57,970 bases of DNA from Patescibacteria group bacterium (GTDB lineage: Bacteria > Patescibacteriota > Gracilibacteria > Peribacterales > Peribacteraceae), in the NCBI GenBank assembly GCA_018814875.1, contig JAHIYH010000025.1, positions 1 to 57,970 on the forward strand. Direction: 5' to 3'. Position 1 is the first letter of the stretch, and every line of letters begins with the position of its first letter. This document shows, piece after piece, positions 38,045 through 47,202 of this stretch. The notes beneath the pieces are model-generated. The model was not told the origin of the DNA. It made no database searches and worked only from the letters and a program-made list of their open reading frames with translations. Made by a program: the position numbers and the translations under genes.

Positions 38045-38383
38045 TTATTCCTGAGCTACAGTTGAGTCTCCTTCTGTATATATGGGATTTTTGAGCGGAA
38101 GCATTGTCTGAATTTGGTTTTCATTCTCCAATTTCTCCAGTGCTTGTGCCTCGGCTACCTGTACCTGAAGCACCTCTTCTTCTAGTAGTAGATATGACCT
38201 TTCTCGCTCAAGCGTGCGAAGCATGTATCCTTTAGTGGCGTTGGCATTTTGATGAAATAGAATAAGAAGCGCCAAGATCAAAATAATGGCTCCAATAGAA
38301 ACCATCAGAAGCACAGTGCTCTGATTTACCAATCGACCAAGAGAAGATCGTTGGGTTACTGATGATGTAGAAAATAATGACAC
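38045..38383 (-). CDS. FtsL-like single-pass division protein
   Basis: 112 residues: a short cytoplasmic part, one transmembrane helix (VLLMVSIGAIILILALLILF, about 28-47), then a coiled-coil-prone segment (LERERSYLLLEEEVLQVQVAEAQALEKLENE) outside. This is the topology of FtsL/DivIC septum proteins. It lies just downstream of rsmH, the normal place of ftsL in the division and cell-wall cluster, although a word-repeat palindrome of about 110 bases lies between them and no ftsI follows. Sequence alone would not prove FtsL; position supports it. Confidence 0.62.
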   Translation of the reverse strand: MSLFSTSSVTQRSSLGRLVNQSTVLLMVSIGAIILILALLILFHQNANATKGYMLRTLERERSYLLLEEEVLQVQVAEAQALEKLENENQIQTMLPLKNPIYTEGDSTVAQE

Positions 38384-38407
38384 AGGAGAGGCTGGTGAAG
38401 TATAGCA

Positions 38408-38520
38408 GAACGAATAAGTGAATAGTTAAAAGTTAATAGTTAATAGTTAATAGTTAAAAGTGCCTCTTTACTATCTTTTACATTGTGCACTATTCACTAT
38501 TCACTTTTAACTTTTAACTC
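38408..38520. repeat. Inverted array of gttaata/ttaactatt words
   Basis: Left arm has AGTTAAAAGTTAATAGTTAA units; right arm has the complementary CACTATTCACTATTCAC and TTTTAACTTTTAAC. The right arm overlaps the last bases of rsmH. Same words recur at 47183-47215 at the end of the transaldolase gene. Confidence 0.72.
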
Positions 38521-39397
38521 TTAGAATGCGTAACTTAGCACTCCTCGCACGTGGATTCTCTGCGATCTCTTCTTCACTCGGAACAATTGGCTTCTTTGTG
38601 AGAATCTCAAATAGTGCTTCGTGAATATCAGCTCCAGTAATCGGATCTTTTTCTGGAGTGGCAAGGACTTTAAATTCCTGCTTGACCATGCGATCTTCTA
38701 GAGAATGAAAAGTAATCACTCCCATTCGACCTCCGCTCTTTAAGAGCTTTGGGCCTTCTCTTAATAAAATCTCCAAGGAGCCCATCTCGTCATTAACTGC
38801 AATTCTCAATGCCTGAAATACCTGAGGAAGCATTGTCTTCGCATGAAATCCAACAGCTTTTTCGGTGCACTCCTTTAGATCGAATGTCGTCTTCACACTT
38901 TCAGATTCCTTTATAGTTCGAGCAAGTTTTCTACCAGACTTCAACTCACCATACGTCCAGAAAATCTGAGCAAGCCCCTGTTCATCCAAAGATGCAATTA
39001 GTTGTGAGGCTGGCATTCCAGTAGTTCGATCAAAGCGCATATCAAGTGGAGCATCTTCTCTGAAACTAAATCCTCTCTGAGGATCATCCAGATGCGGCGA
39101 GCTCAATCCTAAATCCGCAAAAAGTATGTCCACTTGAGGGAATTCCATCTGGGCAATATTGCAGAAGTTGTTATGACGCAGATCAATCTGACCTGAATAA
39201 TCACTCAAATTTTCTTTTGCTATGTCCAGATTCACTTGATCTGCTTCTATTGCTAAGAGCTTTCCTGAAGATCCTATCTTTTCCAGAAACAGGCTACTAT
39301 GTCCTCCTAATCCAAGAGTCACGTCCAATACAATCTCGCCTTCCTGAGGATCAAGCAGATTAATTACTTCGTTGTGAAGGACCGGAGTGTGCTGCAT
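38507..39397 (-). CDS. rsmH: 16S rRNA (cytosine1402-N4)-methyltransferase
   Basis: 296 residues, the MraW/RsmH family that methylates C1402 of 16S rRNA. Visible: HTPVLHNEVINLLDP start, AdoMet loop LDVTLGLGGHSSLFLE, FADLGLSSPHLDDPQRGFSF, APLDMRFD, FQALRIAVNDEMGSLE and GVITFHSLEDRMVKQEF. Length is slightly short of the usual 300-315. TAAAAT ends 6 bases before the ATG (leaderless spacing). mraZ is absent; the FtsL-like gene follows. Confidence 0.96.
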   Translation of the reverse strand: MQHTPVLHNEVINLLDPQEGEIVLDVTLGLGGHSSLFLEKIGSSGKLLAIEADQVNLDIAKENLSDYSGQIDLRHNNFCNIAQMEFPQVDILFADLGLSSPHLDDPQRGFSFREDAPLDMRFDRTTGMPASQLIASLDEQGLAQIFWTYGELKSGRKLARTIKESESVKTTFDLKECTEKAVGFHAKTMLPQVFQALRIAVNDEMGSLEILLREGPKLLKSGGRMGVITFHSLEDRMVKQEFKVLATPEKDPITGADIHEALFEILTKKPIVPSEEEIAENPRARSAKLRILRVKS

Positions 39398-39612
39398 TTC
39401 TTGATTTTACTGATCGTGGCTTAGACCTCAAATATTCCCTCTTGCTTAAGGATTAAGACATTTCTTTGTATACATTATTTGTTCAAATAACGCGTAACAA
39501 AGTCCCTATATCTAATAACCTAGCCCCTAGCCCCTAAAACCTAATTAATTGGCTTATTTAAAGGCTAAACAGCCCATTGACATCATAAGAATAGCAGGTA
39601 TTATAGATAACT

Positions 39613-40188
39613 TTGTCCAATCGCCCTGTCACGATCATCGGCTGCTTTTTGAGTGCTTGTGCGCTTAGCACGTTAGCACCTGCTCCTACAGCCGCTGCGC
39701 CTGCCATACTCTTCGAACGCATTGGGTTCCTGCAATGGGAACCTCAAAAAGGAGACTCATTTATGGTCGATACAAAGGATAATATCGGATATCTAGTTCA
39801 CTCTGATGGTCGATACTATCGGTTTCCTCTCGTAACAGGACAGCGTAAGTTCGTATGTTACATCGGACGCTGTTACAACGCAGCTACACCAAACTGGACA
39901 TGGCGCGCACTGAGCAAAGAAATCAAAGGAGACCGTGTTACATTCGGACCTTCAGGTCGCTTTATTCGCCTATTTCAAAACGGTGAAACGCACACTGCAT
40001 ATGGTATCCATGAATACAAGTATGAAGATACCATCTTCGAGAGTCCTGAGCGCTTTGGATCTATGGGATGTATAGTCGTGCGCAAACCTATCATGGATCT
40101 GATGGAAAGAACTTTTGATGTGAATGAAGGAAACTTTGAAGTAATCTCACAACATGGATTGGATGAGGCGTTGTTTGTGTGGAAATAA
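39613..40188 (+). CDS. L,D-transpeptidase-like (YkuD-type) secreted protein
   Basis: 191 residues with a TTG start at 39613, preceded by TATTAT 7 bases upstream. Signal peptide (TIIGCFLSACALSTLAPAPTAAA). The catalytic region of YkuD peptidoglycan L,D-transpeptidases is recognisable: GIHE (His133), then RFGSMGCIVV with Cys153. The usual S-H-G-C has Met in place of His, so activity is uncertain, though His133 and Cys153 remain. Such enzymes make 3-3 cross-links or attach proteins to peptidoglycan. It stands alone between divergent and convergent neighbours. Confidence 0.75.
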   Translation: MSNRPVTIIGCFLSACALSTLAPAPTAAAPAILFERIGFLQWEPQKGDSFMVDTKDNIGYLVHSDGRYYRFPLVTGQRKFVCYIGRCYNAATPNWTWRALSKEIKGDRVTFGPSGRFIRLFQNGETHTAYGIHEYKYEDTIFESPERFGSMGCIVVRKPIMDLMERTFDVNEGNFEVISQHGLDEALFVWK

Positions 40189-40223
40189 GAAAAAATTAAG
40201 AATGAAAAATTAAGAATGAAAAA

Positions 40224-40541
40224 TTAACCCGTTGCTTTAGCCAATTCCTTATTAGGATCAAAGGTCTTGAGTTCTTCTATCCACTCATTAATCTGTTTGG
40301 CTTTATCTGGATATTGTTCTTTTAGTATATCTGCTGCTGCTTGACATGCATTCACTGCCTGTTCCCTTGCTTCTTCATCTGCTTTCTTTGCCCAAAGCAT
40401 AACGTCTTCTGTAGCAGAACGAACTCCTCTTGCAGCACAATGTATCTGACGAGCAGTATCTTCGTTTAAATTAACACTAGTTGCCTCCTTTGCACTTTCA
40501 AATAACCTATGCGCCTGTTGTATTTCAGAATCAATTGGCAT
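40224..40541 (-). CDS. Small helical protein of unknown function
   Basis: 105 residues, predicted entirely helical, alanine- and glutamate-rich, with no signal or membrane segment (HRLFESAKEATSVNLNEDTA; EEAREQAVNACQAAADILKE). The composition resembles helical-bundle proteins; no family assigned. GAATGAAAAATTAA words lie between its stop and the L,D-transpeptidase stop (40190-40225). Confidence 0.55.
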   Translation of the reverse strand: MPIDSEIQQAHRLFESAKEATSVNLNEDTARQIHCAARGVRSATEDVMLWAKKADEEAREQAVNACQAAADILKEQYPDKAKQINEWIEELKTFDPNKELAKATG

Positions 40542-40574
40542 AAGAGTACTTGGTAAAAAATTTGGTTATAAGTA

Positions 40575-40807
<233 letters not shown>

Positions 40808-40898
40808 ATGAGCTGAGTATACAACAAAACCAAAGAACTAAAATCTTCTTCTCGATAAGTTTTTTAAGCTACAATTAGCACGATTTTCCCCAAATTTC

Positions 40899-41207
40899 AT
40901 GGATAACCAAGATCCCACCAAGAAACCCAATAGCTCTTCTTATCTAAATAGATCTATGCAAAAAAGAGAGATTGGAAAAATTCTCATCATCGGCTCACTT
41001 ATACTTTGGTTAATAGATAGGTTTTCGCTAATTATTTCTACCTTTTTAGGCAAGATGTATTGTGGAGATCAATATATGCAATCTATAGATGGTAGCGTTG
41101 GAGATGTATCCTGTGGTTTTAATACTGATATCTATCTTGCAGTTTGCCTTCTGATTGTGTTGATAATTGGTATTACACTTATTATCACTGTTAAATTTAT
41201 CAAATAG
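40899..41207 (+). CDS. Small two-helix membrane protein
   Basis: 102 residues: a polar N-terminus (DNQDPTKKPNSSS), transmembrane segments at about 27-49 and 77-99, and a short outer loop with two cysteines (MYCGDQ ... VSCGF) that could form a disulfide. No family recognised. It stands alone. Confidence 0.6.
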   Translation: MDNQDPTKKPNSSSYLNRSMQKREIGKILIIGSLILWLIDRFSLIISTFLGKMYCGDQYMQSIDGSVGDVSCGFNTDIYLAVCLLIVLIIGITLIITVKFIK

Positions 41208-41230
41208 ACATCGAGCAGAGCAAAGGAGAA

Positions 41231-41331
41231 CATCAAAGGTTTGTGACCTTCCTACCTTTCGACTTTACGACCTTTCGACCTTTCGACTTTTCGACCTTCC
41301 AACAATTGACTGCCGCAATATTCTCTGTACA
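41231..41331. repeat. Direct repeat D1 with cgacctttcgac words
   Basis: Begins CATCAAAGGTTTGTGACCTT, continues with repeated ACCTTTCG units, and ends CCAACAATTGACTGCCGCAA. D2 at 42184-42270 has the same start and end with fewer internal units. Both lie just downstream of a leftward gene. Confidence 0.8.
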
Positions 41332-41335
41332 AAGG

Positions 41336-42040
41336 TCAGGAACTATCCCTCCACCAACCATCATGATCCATCCCAAGATCTACAATAAGTTGCTTCGTCT
41401 CTTCTGCGTATCGATCAGAGGTTGAATGTACGTGTTCTGCTTCATTAATAAATTTTATACGCTCATCACACTGCACACCGTGAGTTGCAAGAACCCTCTC
41501 ATATTTTGCAAGTTTCTCACCATAAATGATCAATAATTTATGTTCGTTAAATTGAACTTCCTGAACAATATCCGGATTGAGCACCGCAATCCCCAAACAT
41601 CCATCGTTTATTATTTGTTCTCTATATCCCTCCATAATACTTTCCAAAACCGGAAGGTCTATGTGATCTCTATAAATATCATTGTGACCTACTACATCTC
41701 TATCATGACTTGTTTCAACGACGACATCTACAATCTCACCCAGTGGATCTAATAGATCTATGAATAAATTCCACAACTTCTCCCGTGAAGCTGCAACAAT
41801 AAGAATCGGTACTTGCGAATCATCATCTTCATAATGATATGTATCATGACGATACCCTTCACTTGGTACTACCTTAAGATCGCAAGATGGCCTAATAGCC
41901 TGAGTCAGTTTAAAACCATAGTATTCTCCGATTGCCAAATGCATATCTAACTCATATTTAGTCAAACCATCAAAACTACTTCGAGTACCTTTAGAAGATT
42001 TACTCCCAAACATGCCAAGAAATTTTTCTTTAAATCCCAT
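41336..42040 (-). CDS. Acidic soluble protein of unknown function
   Basis: 234 residues, His- and Asp-rich, without signal or membrane segments. An N-terminal basic stretch (FKEKFLGMFGSKSSKGTRSS) is followed by an alpha/beta part with LDMHLAIGEYYGFKL, VPILIVAASREKLWNLFIDL and a hydrophobic LLIIYGEKLAKYERVL. No family recognised. It is bracketed by near-identical direct repeats (41231-41331, 42184-42270), so the gene may have come in as a unit or one repeat copied with it. Confidence 0.6.
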   Translation of the reverse strand: MGFKEKFLGMFGSKSSKGTRSSFDGLTKYELDMHLAIGEYYGFKLTQAIRPSCDLKVVPSEGYRHDTYHYEDDDSQVPILIVAASREKLWNLFIDLLDPLGEIVDVVVETSHDRDVVGHNDIYRDHIDLPVLESIMEGYREQIINDGCLGIAVLNPDIVQEVQFNEHKLLIIYGEKLAKYERVLATHGVQCDERIKFINEAEHVHSTSDRYAEETKQLIVDLGMDHDGWWRDSS

Positions 42041-42183
42041 ATTGGAGACTATTGATATAGATCCATCTTAATCATGTCAATCATTGCTAAGATTTTCTCT
42101 GAAATCAGAGTATCAAAAGCCGTAAATCCGATTTTGAAGCATAAGAGAGCATAAAGCGTATCCATCATTTAATAAGTAGAAAG

Positions 42184-42270
42184 TCATCATAAGGTTTGTG
42201 ACCTTTTGACTTTTCGACCTTCCGACCTTTCGACCTTCCAACAATTGACTGTCGCAATATTCTTTGCACA
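42184..42270. repeat. Direct repeat D2
   Basis: CATCATAAGGTTTGTGACCTT, then CGACCTTCCGACCTTTCGAC words, then CCAACAATTGACTGTCGCAA, matching D1 at both ends. It adjoins the 3' end of the P-type ATPase gene. Confidence 0.8.
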
Positions 42271-42273
42271 GGT

Positions 42274-44760
42274 TTAAGCCATCCTCTTCTCTGGAATCAA
42301 CTTCATCAACTCAAAGATCAAGAACCCAGAGAACGCCAACACAATAATCTCAACCCATTCAAGCAGGCTTAATGGTACCAATCGGAAGAGGACGTTGAGC
42401 GGTGTATATAGGAGCAACAAATGAAGGCACAGAGGAATGGACACTGCCCATATAAGCCACTTATTAGAGAAGACTCCAATCTCCCACAGAGGTCGTCTGG
42501 AACGCACTGTAAAGGCCAGAAATAGCTCAAATACCATTGCAAGAGTGAATGTAGTTGTGCGTGCTTCTATCAAAGGAACACCTGATCCCATCTGCCAAAG
42601 GAAGTATAAGAAGGCCAAAGCAAACGCATAGAGCCCCGCAATAATAAGTCGTCCCCATTCACCTGCAAGCAGATGCTCATTATGTAAACGCGGAGGACGA
42701 AGCATAATGTCAGCTTCAGCTTTTTCCATTCCAAGAGCCAGAGCCGGTAGACCGTCCGTCATCAAATTAATCCACAAAATGTGGATAGGAAGATACGGAA
42801 GCGGCATACCCAGAATCATAACCGTCATAATAAGGAGGAGCTCATCAAAGTTCGCACGCAACAAGTACAAAATGAATTTACGGATATTATCGTAAATACG
42901 ACGACCCTCCCTTATCGCATTTACTATTGTTGAGTAGTGATCATCTGCAAGAACAATAGAGGCAGCCTCGCGTGCCACTTCGGTTCCATTGCGTCCCATG
43001 GCAATACCAACATGAGATCCCTTGAGAGCTGGCGCATCATTTACGCCATCACCAGACATCGCCACGATCTCGCCCATACTTTTAAGTGCTTCTAATATCA
43101 CAAGCTTATGAGACGGAGATACACGCGCGAATATTGCTGTGTGTTTGAGATGTTTCTTGAGTGCCTTCTTATCAAGAGTTGCCATCTCATCACCAAGCAT
43201 CGCATCACCTTCTATTCCTACCTGCTCAGCAATCGCTTTGGCTGTGATGATATTATCGCCCGTAATCATAATTGTTCTAATACCAGCAGTCTTCGCATCA
43301 TTAATAGCTTCTTTTACTCCTTCACGCGCCGGATCCTCGAGCGCTACAAGTCCCAGAAACTTAATCTTTCCATTCTCCTTTATGGCAGCTGCAAGTACGC
43401 GAAGTCCTTTTCTGGCAAATTCATTGTTTTGATTCAAAACTTCCTTTGCCTTTACATCATCGCACATCTTCACGATCACTTCCGGCGCACCTTTTAGGAA
43501 GTATTTTTTACCGTGACGCGTCATCATATATTTATCTTCCGACGTGAACGGAACTTCCTCCTTATCTATAGGCAGACGCTGCGCACCTAGTTTACGAGCG
43601 TATCCAAGTAGTCCTATCTCTGTAGGATCACCAAGCTTGGGCCACTTAGCACGATTACACGACGCAAGGACAGTTGCCATCAGTTCTTTAGTCCCCTCTT
43701 TTCCTCCCCCACCAGTCCACGCTTCTTTTACCTCCATTCGGTTTTCTGTGATTGTTCCAGTCTTATCTGCACAAATAACAGTGACACTTCCTAATGTTTC
43801 CAAAGAATCCAAACGACGAACCAGAGCATTCTTCTTCACCATACGCCTGACTCCTAATGCCAAACATACTGTAACTACCGCTGGCAATCCTTCCGGAACT
43901 GCGGATACCGCCAAACTTACAGCAACTAACAACACATCCAAAAAGTGCATTCCCTTTAGATATCCAACTCCAAGAACAAATAAACAGAGCACAAGGACAA
44001 CAGCTCCCAAAAGCTTTCCTAGTTGCTTCATTTTTCTTTGCAATGGAGTTTCCGGAAACTCTGTCTCTGATACTAACTTAGCAATTTTACCAATTTCTGT
44101 GTTAAGTCCCGTTGCCGTTACCACATACTCACCCGATCCACGTGTGACAAGAGTGCCACGGAAAACCATATTCTCCTGTTCAGCGAATGATTTCTTTCCT
44201 CGAACCACTCTTGCTGTCTTGGAAACTGCTTCGTGTTCTCCAGTTAAACTTGATTCATTACAACGCAAGTGTGACTCAGAAATAATTCGCCCATCTGCAG
44301 AAATCATATCGCCTGCTTCTATAATAATGATGTCACCGGGAACAAGCTCACGCGATTCAATGATTTTTTCTCCTCCATTACGTCGTACACGAACATGAGG
44401 TGCGGTCATTTTTTGTAACATTTTGATCGCCTCCTCTGCCTTATATTCCTGAATAAAACCCAAGATAGCATTAAGAAGAAGAATCGAACCAATGACTATA
44501 GAATCAAGGAAGCTCTCGAATGTGAGCACATGTCCTTCTAAAAATGGAGTCGCAATAGAAAGTGCAAGTGCCACTATAAGGATATAAACGAGTATGTCTT
44601 GAAACTGACTTACGAAAAGTAAAATTAGTGATCTCTTTTTGTGAGGCAATTCATTGAAACCAAATTCGGTACGCTTCTTATTTATATCGGAAGTCTTCAA
44701 ACCATCCAAGGTAGTTCCCAAACGCTTGAGGACATCATCCGCTGTCAGGTTGGCGTACAT
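42274..44760 (-). CDS. P-type cation ATPase, Ca2+-type (IIA-like)
   Basis: 828 residues from the ATG at 44760 (MYANLTADDVLKRL); the 34-residue upstream extension is in repeat DNA and lacks family character. Domain order: cation_ATPase_N; actuator with SSLTGEHEAVSK (TGE); membrane helix 4 with VPEGLP, the Ca2+/Mn2+ transport motif; the phosphorylation site CADKTGTITENRMEV; nucleotide domain; hinge MITGDNIITAKAIA and GDGVNDAPALKGSHVGIAMG; and a C-terminal block of six helices. It pumps Ca2+ or Mn2+ out at the cost of ATP; exact ion inferred. TAAACT ends 8 bases before the start. Confidence 0.95.
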   Translation of the reverse strand: MYANLTADDVLKRLGTTLDGLKTSDINKKRTEFGFNELPHKKRSLILLFVSQFQDILVYILIVALALSIATPFLEGHVLTFESFLDSIVIGSILLLNAILGFIQEYKAEEAIKMLQKMTAPHVRVRRNGGEKIIESRELVPGDIIIIEAGDMISADGRIISESHLRCNESSLTGEHEAVSKTARVVRGKKSFAEQENMVFRGTLVTRGSGEYVVTATGLNTEIGKIAKLVSETEFPETPLQRKMKQLGKLLGAVVLVLCLFVLGVGYLKGMHFLDVLLVAVSLAVSAVPEGLPAVVTVCLALGVRRMVKKNALVRRLDSLETLGSVTVICADKTGTITENRMEVKEAWTGGGGKEGTKELMATVLASCNRAKWPKLGDPTEIGLLGYARKLGAQRLPIDKEEVPFTSEDKYMMTRHGKKYFLKGAPEVIVKMCDDVKAKEVLNQNNEFARKGLRVLAAAIKENGKIKFLGLVALEDPAREGVKEAINDAKTAGIRTIMITGDNIITAKAIAEQVGIEGDAMLGDEMATLDKKALKKHLKHTAIFARVSPSHKLVILEALKSMGEIVAMSGDGVNDAPALKGSHVGIAMGRNGTEVAREAASIVLADDHYSTIVNAIREGRRIYDNIRKFILYLLRANFDELLLIMTVMILGMPLPYLPIHILWINLMTDGLPALALGMEKAEADIMLRPPRLHNEHLLAGEWGRLIIAGLYAFALAFLYFLWQMGSGVPLIEARTTTFTLAMVFELFLAFTVRSRRPLWEIGVFSNKWLIWAVSIPLCLHLLLLYTPLNVLFRLVPLSLLEWVEIIVLAFSGFLIFELMKLIPEKRMA

Positions 44761-44894
44761 TGGTGCTAAGTTTAGCGTAGGTCGGGACAAGCTTCTAGCT
44801 TTTAGAGGAAGCTGGACAGGGATTGATAGGAAGGAGAAAAACATCCTCATACACCTTGGCATTCATAAATAACCTCTCTTCTAAAAGCTAGAAA

Positions 44895-45000
44895 CTAGGG
44901 AACCTCTGATTAATACATAAAACGTAACGTGGATTCGGCTATCCGCGCATATCTTGCAGTTAATCGAACCTGCACTACGTGTTTTTCAGAGGTTCCCTAG
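44895..45000. mobile_element. MITE-like palindrome, copy B
   Basis: 106 bp with ends identical to copy A (15-bp inverted repeats) and only a few internal changes (GTGGATTCGGCTATCCGC for GCGGATTCGACTATCCGC). It is flanked by CTAGAAACT and AGAAGCTAAAAGC, that is, inserted within another word array. It lies between gnd and the P-type ATPase. Confidence 0.82.
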
Positions 45001-45018
45001 AAGCTAAAAGCTAAATAG

Positions 45019-46416
45019 TCACCATTCACTGTGAAACACCCCCTTCCTATCAGTTCTTTCAAACGTATGTGCACCAAAGAAGTCACGCTGTGCCTGAATT
45101 AAATTCTGTGGAAGCTTCTCAGATCTTAATGAATCAAAGTAACTAAGCGAAGCACTCATCGCTGGAACAGCCACTCCCCTACTGGATGCGAATGTAATTG
45201 CTCTACGCCAATCAAGCTGACGATCTCCTCCGTTAAACCTTTCCAAGATAGCTTCTCTGGCTGCTTTTGAATCAGAACTCATAGCTTTTTGGAAACGCTT
45301 TAGTTGTGAAGAACGGATGATACAACCTCCGCGCCAAATCCTAGCAACCTCACTCATATCAATATTCCAACCTTTTGCCTCATTTGCCTTTTCAATCAAC
45401 TTAAATCCTTGCTGATAAGAACATATGATAGAAAGCTCTAAGGCGTGTCGAACAATAGATCTGAGCTTCTCTGGTGGTGGCACAGGATCTTGTTCATCCA
45501 ATGCTGCCGGATAGAAGCTTCCTAACTTTCTGTCGCTCTCACTTCCAGAAATAATTCGTGCATCTACTGCAGCGTTGATTGTTGGAATAGCAACTCCAAA
45601 ATCGTGTGCTGCTTGTGTTGTCCACTTACCAGTCCCCTTTTGACCTGCTATATCTTTTATAAGATCGATAAGTTCACCTTTACCTTCTTTCTTTTTAAAT
45701 ATCTTTGCAGTGATCTCTATAAGGAATGATTGAAGGTCTTCGTCTGCATTCCACGCTTCAAAAGTTTCGCTGAGTTGTGCATTACTAAATCCACCAATGT
45801 TTTTGAGAATCGCATACACCTCCGCAATAAGTTGCATCACTCCATACTCAATTCCATTGTGAACCATCTTCACAAAGTGACCTGCACCTTCGGGTCCTAG
45901 ATACGTAACACACTTCCCACCATCTTCGTCATCAGCTGACATCTTCTGAAGTAAATCTTCAACTGCTTTGTACGCTGCCTTTTCTCCACCCGGCATCATA
46001 CTTGTCCCATTAAGCGCCCCCTCTTCTCCCCCGCTCACTCCTAATCCTAAAAAGTGAATCCCCTTCTCCTTTAGTGTATTAGCTCTACGTTCTGTATCAG
46101 TATAATGACTGTTCCCTCCATCAATAATAATGTCACCTTTCTCGAACAGAGGCACAAGTTCTTCTATTACTTTATCTACTGCTTCTCCTGCCTTTACCAT
46201 GATTAAAATAGCTCTACTTGGGGATAAACTCTGTACTAAATCTTTGTACGACTTACAGGCTGTAAACGTACCTTCCTTACCAAAATCCTTTATAAACTCA
46301 TCTGTTACTTTTTCTGTGCGATTGAAGACTGAAACTCCAGCTCCATTGCGAGCAGCGTTACGGGCGAGATTTGCCCCCATGGTTCCCAAGCCGATGACAC
46401 CGAGTTGCATTGTCAT
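45019..46416 (-). CDS. gnd: 6-phosphogluconate dehydrogenase (decarboxylating)
   Basis: 465 residues. It oxidises 6-phosphogluconate to ribulose-5-phosphate with NADP. Rossmann start LGVIGLGTMGANLARNAARN, IIDGGNSHYTDTERR, LGLGVSGGEEGALNGTSMMPGG (signature with the catalytic region), FVKMVHNGIEYGVMQLIAE (active-site Lys) and QKGTGKWTTQAA, and the C-terminal helical domain. TATGAT ends 6 bases before the ATG. With tal and tkt nearby the window covers most of the pentose phosphate route except glucose-6-phosphate dehydrogenase and the isomerases. Confidence 0.96.
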   Translation of the reverse strand: MTMQLGVIGLGTMGANLARNAARNGAGVSVFNRTEKVTDEFIKDFGKEGTFTACKSYKDLVQSLSPSRAILIMVKAGEAVDKVIEELVPLFEKGDIIIDGGNSHYTDTERRANTLKEKGIHFLGLGVSGGEEGALNGTSMMPGGEKAAYKAVEDLLQKMSADDEDGGKCVTYLGPEGAGHFVKMVHNGIEYGVMQLIAEVYAILKNIGGFSNAQLSETFEAWNADEDLQSFLIEITAKIFKKKEGKGELIDLIKDIAGQKGTGKWTTQAAHDFGVAIPTINAAVDARIISGSESDRKLGSFYPAALDEQDPVPPPEKLRSIVRHALELSIICSYQQGFKLIEKANEAKGWNIDMSEVARIWRGGCIIRSSQLKRFQKAMSSDSKAAREAILERFNGGDRQLDWRRAITFASSRGVAVPAMSASLSYFDSLRSEKLPQNLIQAQRDFFGAHTFERTDRKGVFHSEW

Positions 46417-46439
46417 GATTGGATCATAGCATTCTCAAG

Positions 46440-46610
46440 TTGTCTGAACCATTGATTACACGGATATTGTCTGGAACTAAGATTTACAGGATTATCAGCC
46501 TTCGCCTCCCCACTTCGCCTCTTGGCTACAAGTGGCAGGCTGGGCTACGGCCGACAAGTAAGGATTAGTAGGATTAATCTTGTCCATCTTTTTAATCCTA
46601 GTTCAGACAA
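46440..46610. repeat. TTGTCTGAAC...GTTCAGACAA palindromic element 1
   Basis: Perfect 10-bp terminal inverted repeats enclose GATTTACAGGATTA / TAATCCT words and a copy of AGCCTTCGCC...GGCTACGGCCG (46497-46558). Related elements are at 46968-47144 and 55925-56219. Confidence 0.68.
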
Positions 46611-46613
46611 TTT

Positions 46614-46904
46614 TCAGGCAGCAAGTCCAACGTGTTGTTTGATTGTGATAATTTCGGATTCAAGTTGCTTATTTGTCGGTATCATTGCCATTGCAATACG
46701 ATCACTTTCTTCAACGATCTTCTCTTCCAATTGAACTTCCATTTCGGTCATCTGTTGCTCCATGCTCTGCATTCGCTTGTTTAAGCCTAGCACGCCCTGT
46801 TCTACACTCTGCATTCGCTTGTCTAAGCCTCGTACGTCATACTTCACACTCTGAATGGCTTTCAGGATCATTTGATTCGTGATGTCTTTTGGGTCGTCTG
46901 TCAT
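46614..46904 (-). CDS. Small coiled-coil protein of unknown function
   Basis: 96 residues from the Met at 46904 (MTDDPKDITNQMIL); 46919 is an alternative. The core is a heptad-rich coiled coil with an internal repeat (GLDKRMQSVEQGV / GLNKRMQSMEQQM), then an acidic helix ending EKIVEESDRIAMAM. Proteins of this kind are common in CPR genomes, role unknown. It sits between two TTGTCTGAAC palindromic elements. Confidence 0.6.
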   Translation of the reverse strand: MTDDPKDITNQMILKAIQSVKYDVRGLDKRMQSVEQGVLGLNKRMQSMEQQMTEMEVQLEEKIVEESDRIAMAMIPTNKQLESEIITIKQHVGLAA

Positions 46905-46967
46905 TGGGACACGGAGCATATAACTTCCACATCACGTATGCAAGATTGTGATGTTTCACATGTTCCA

Positions 46968-47144
46968 TTGTCTGAACTACATATATAAACACTGTCTGAA
47001 TCACTGATTACCAGCCTTCGCCTCTGGGCTACGGCTTGGCAAGCGCTGATTAAGCAGATTACACGGATGCTCGTCAATGAAGACACGACCAATTTTATGT
47101 AATCCGTGAAATCCGTCTAATCCGTTTCATCCGCGATTCAGACA
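46968..47144. repeat. TTGTCTGAAC palindromic element 2
   Basis: TTGTCTGAAC at the left, GATTCAGACA at the right; between them GCAGATTACACGGAT and its counterpart GTAATCCGTGAAATCCGTC, plus AGCCTTCGCC...GGCTACGGC (47013-47043). Confidence 0.65.
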
Positions 47145-47202
47145 TGGATGAAGTTATAACAGAGAAAAATCTGAACCATGATTAACTTTTCACTATTCAC
47201 TT

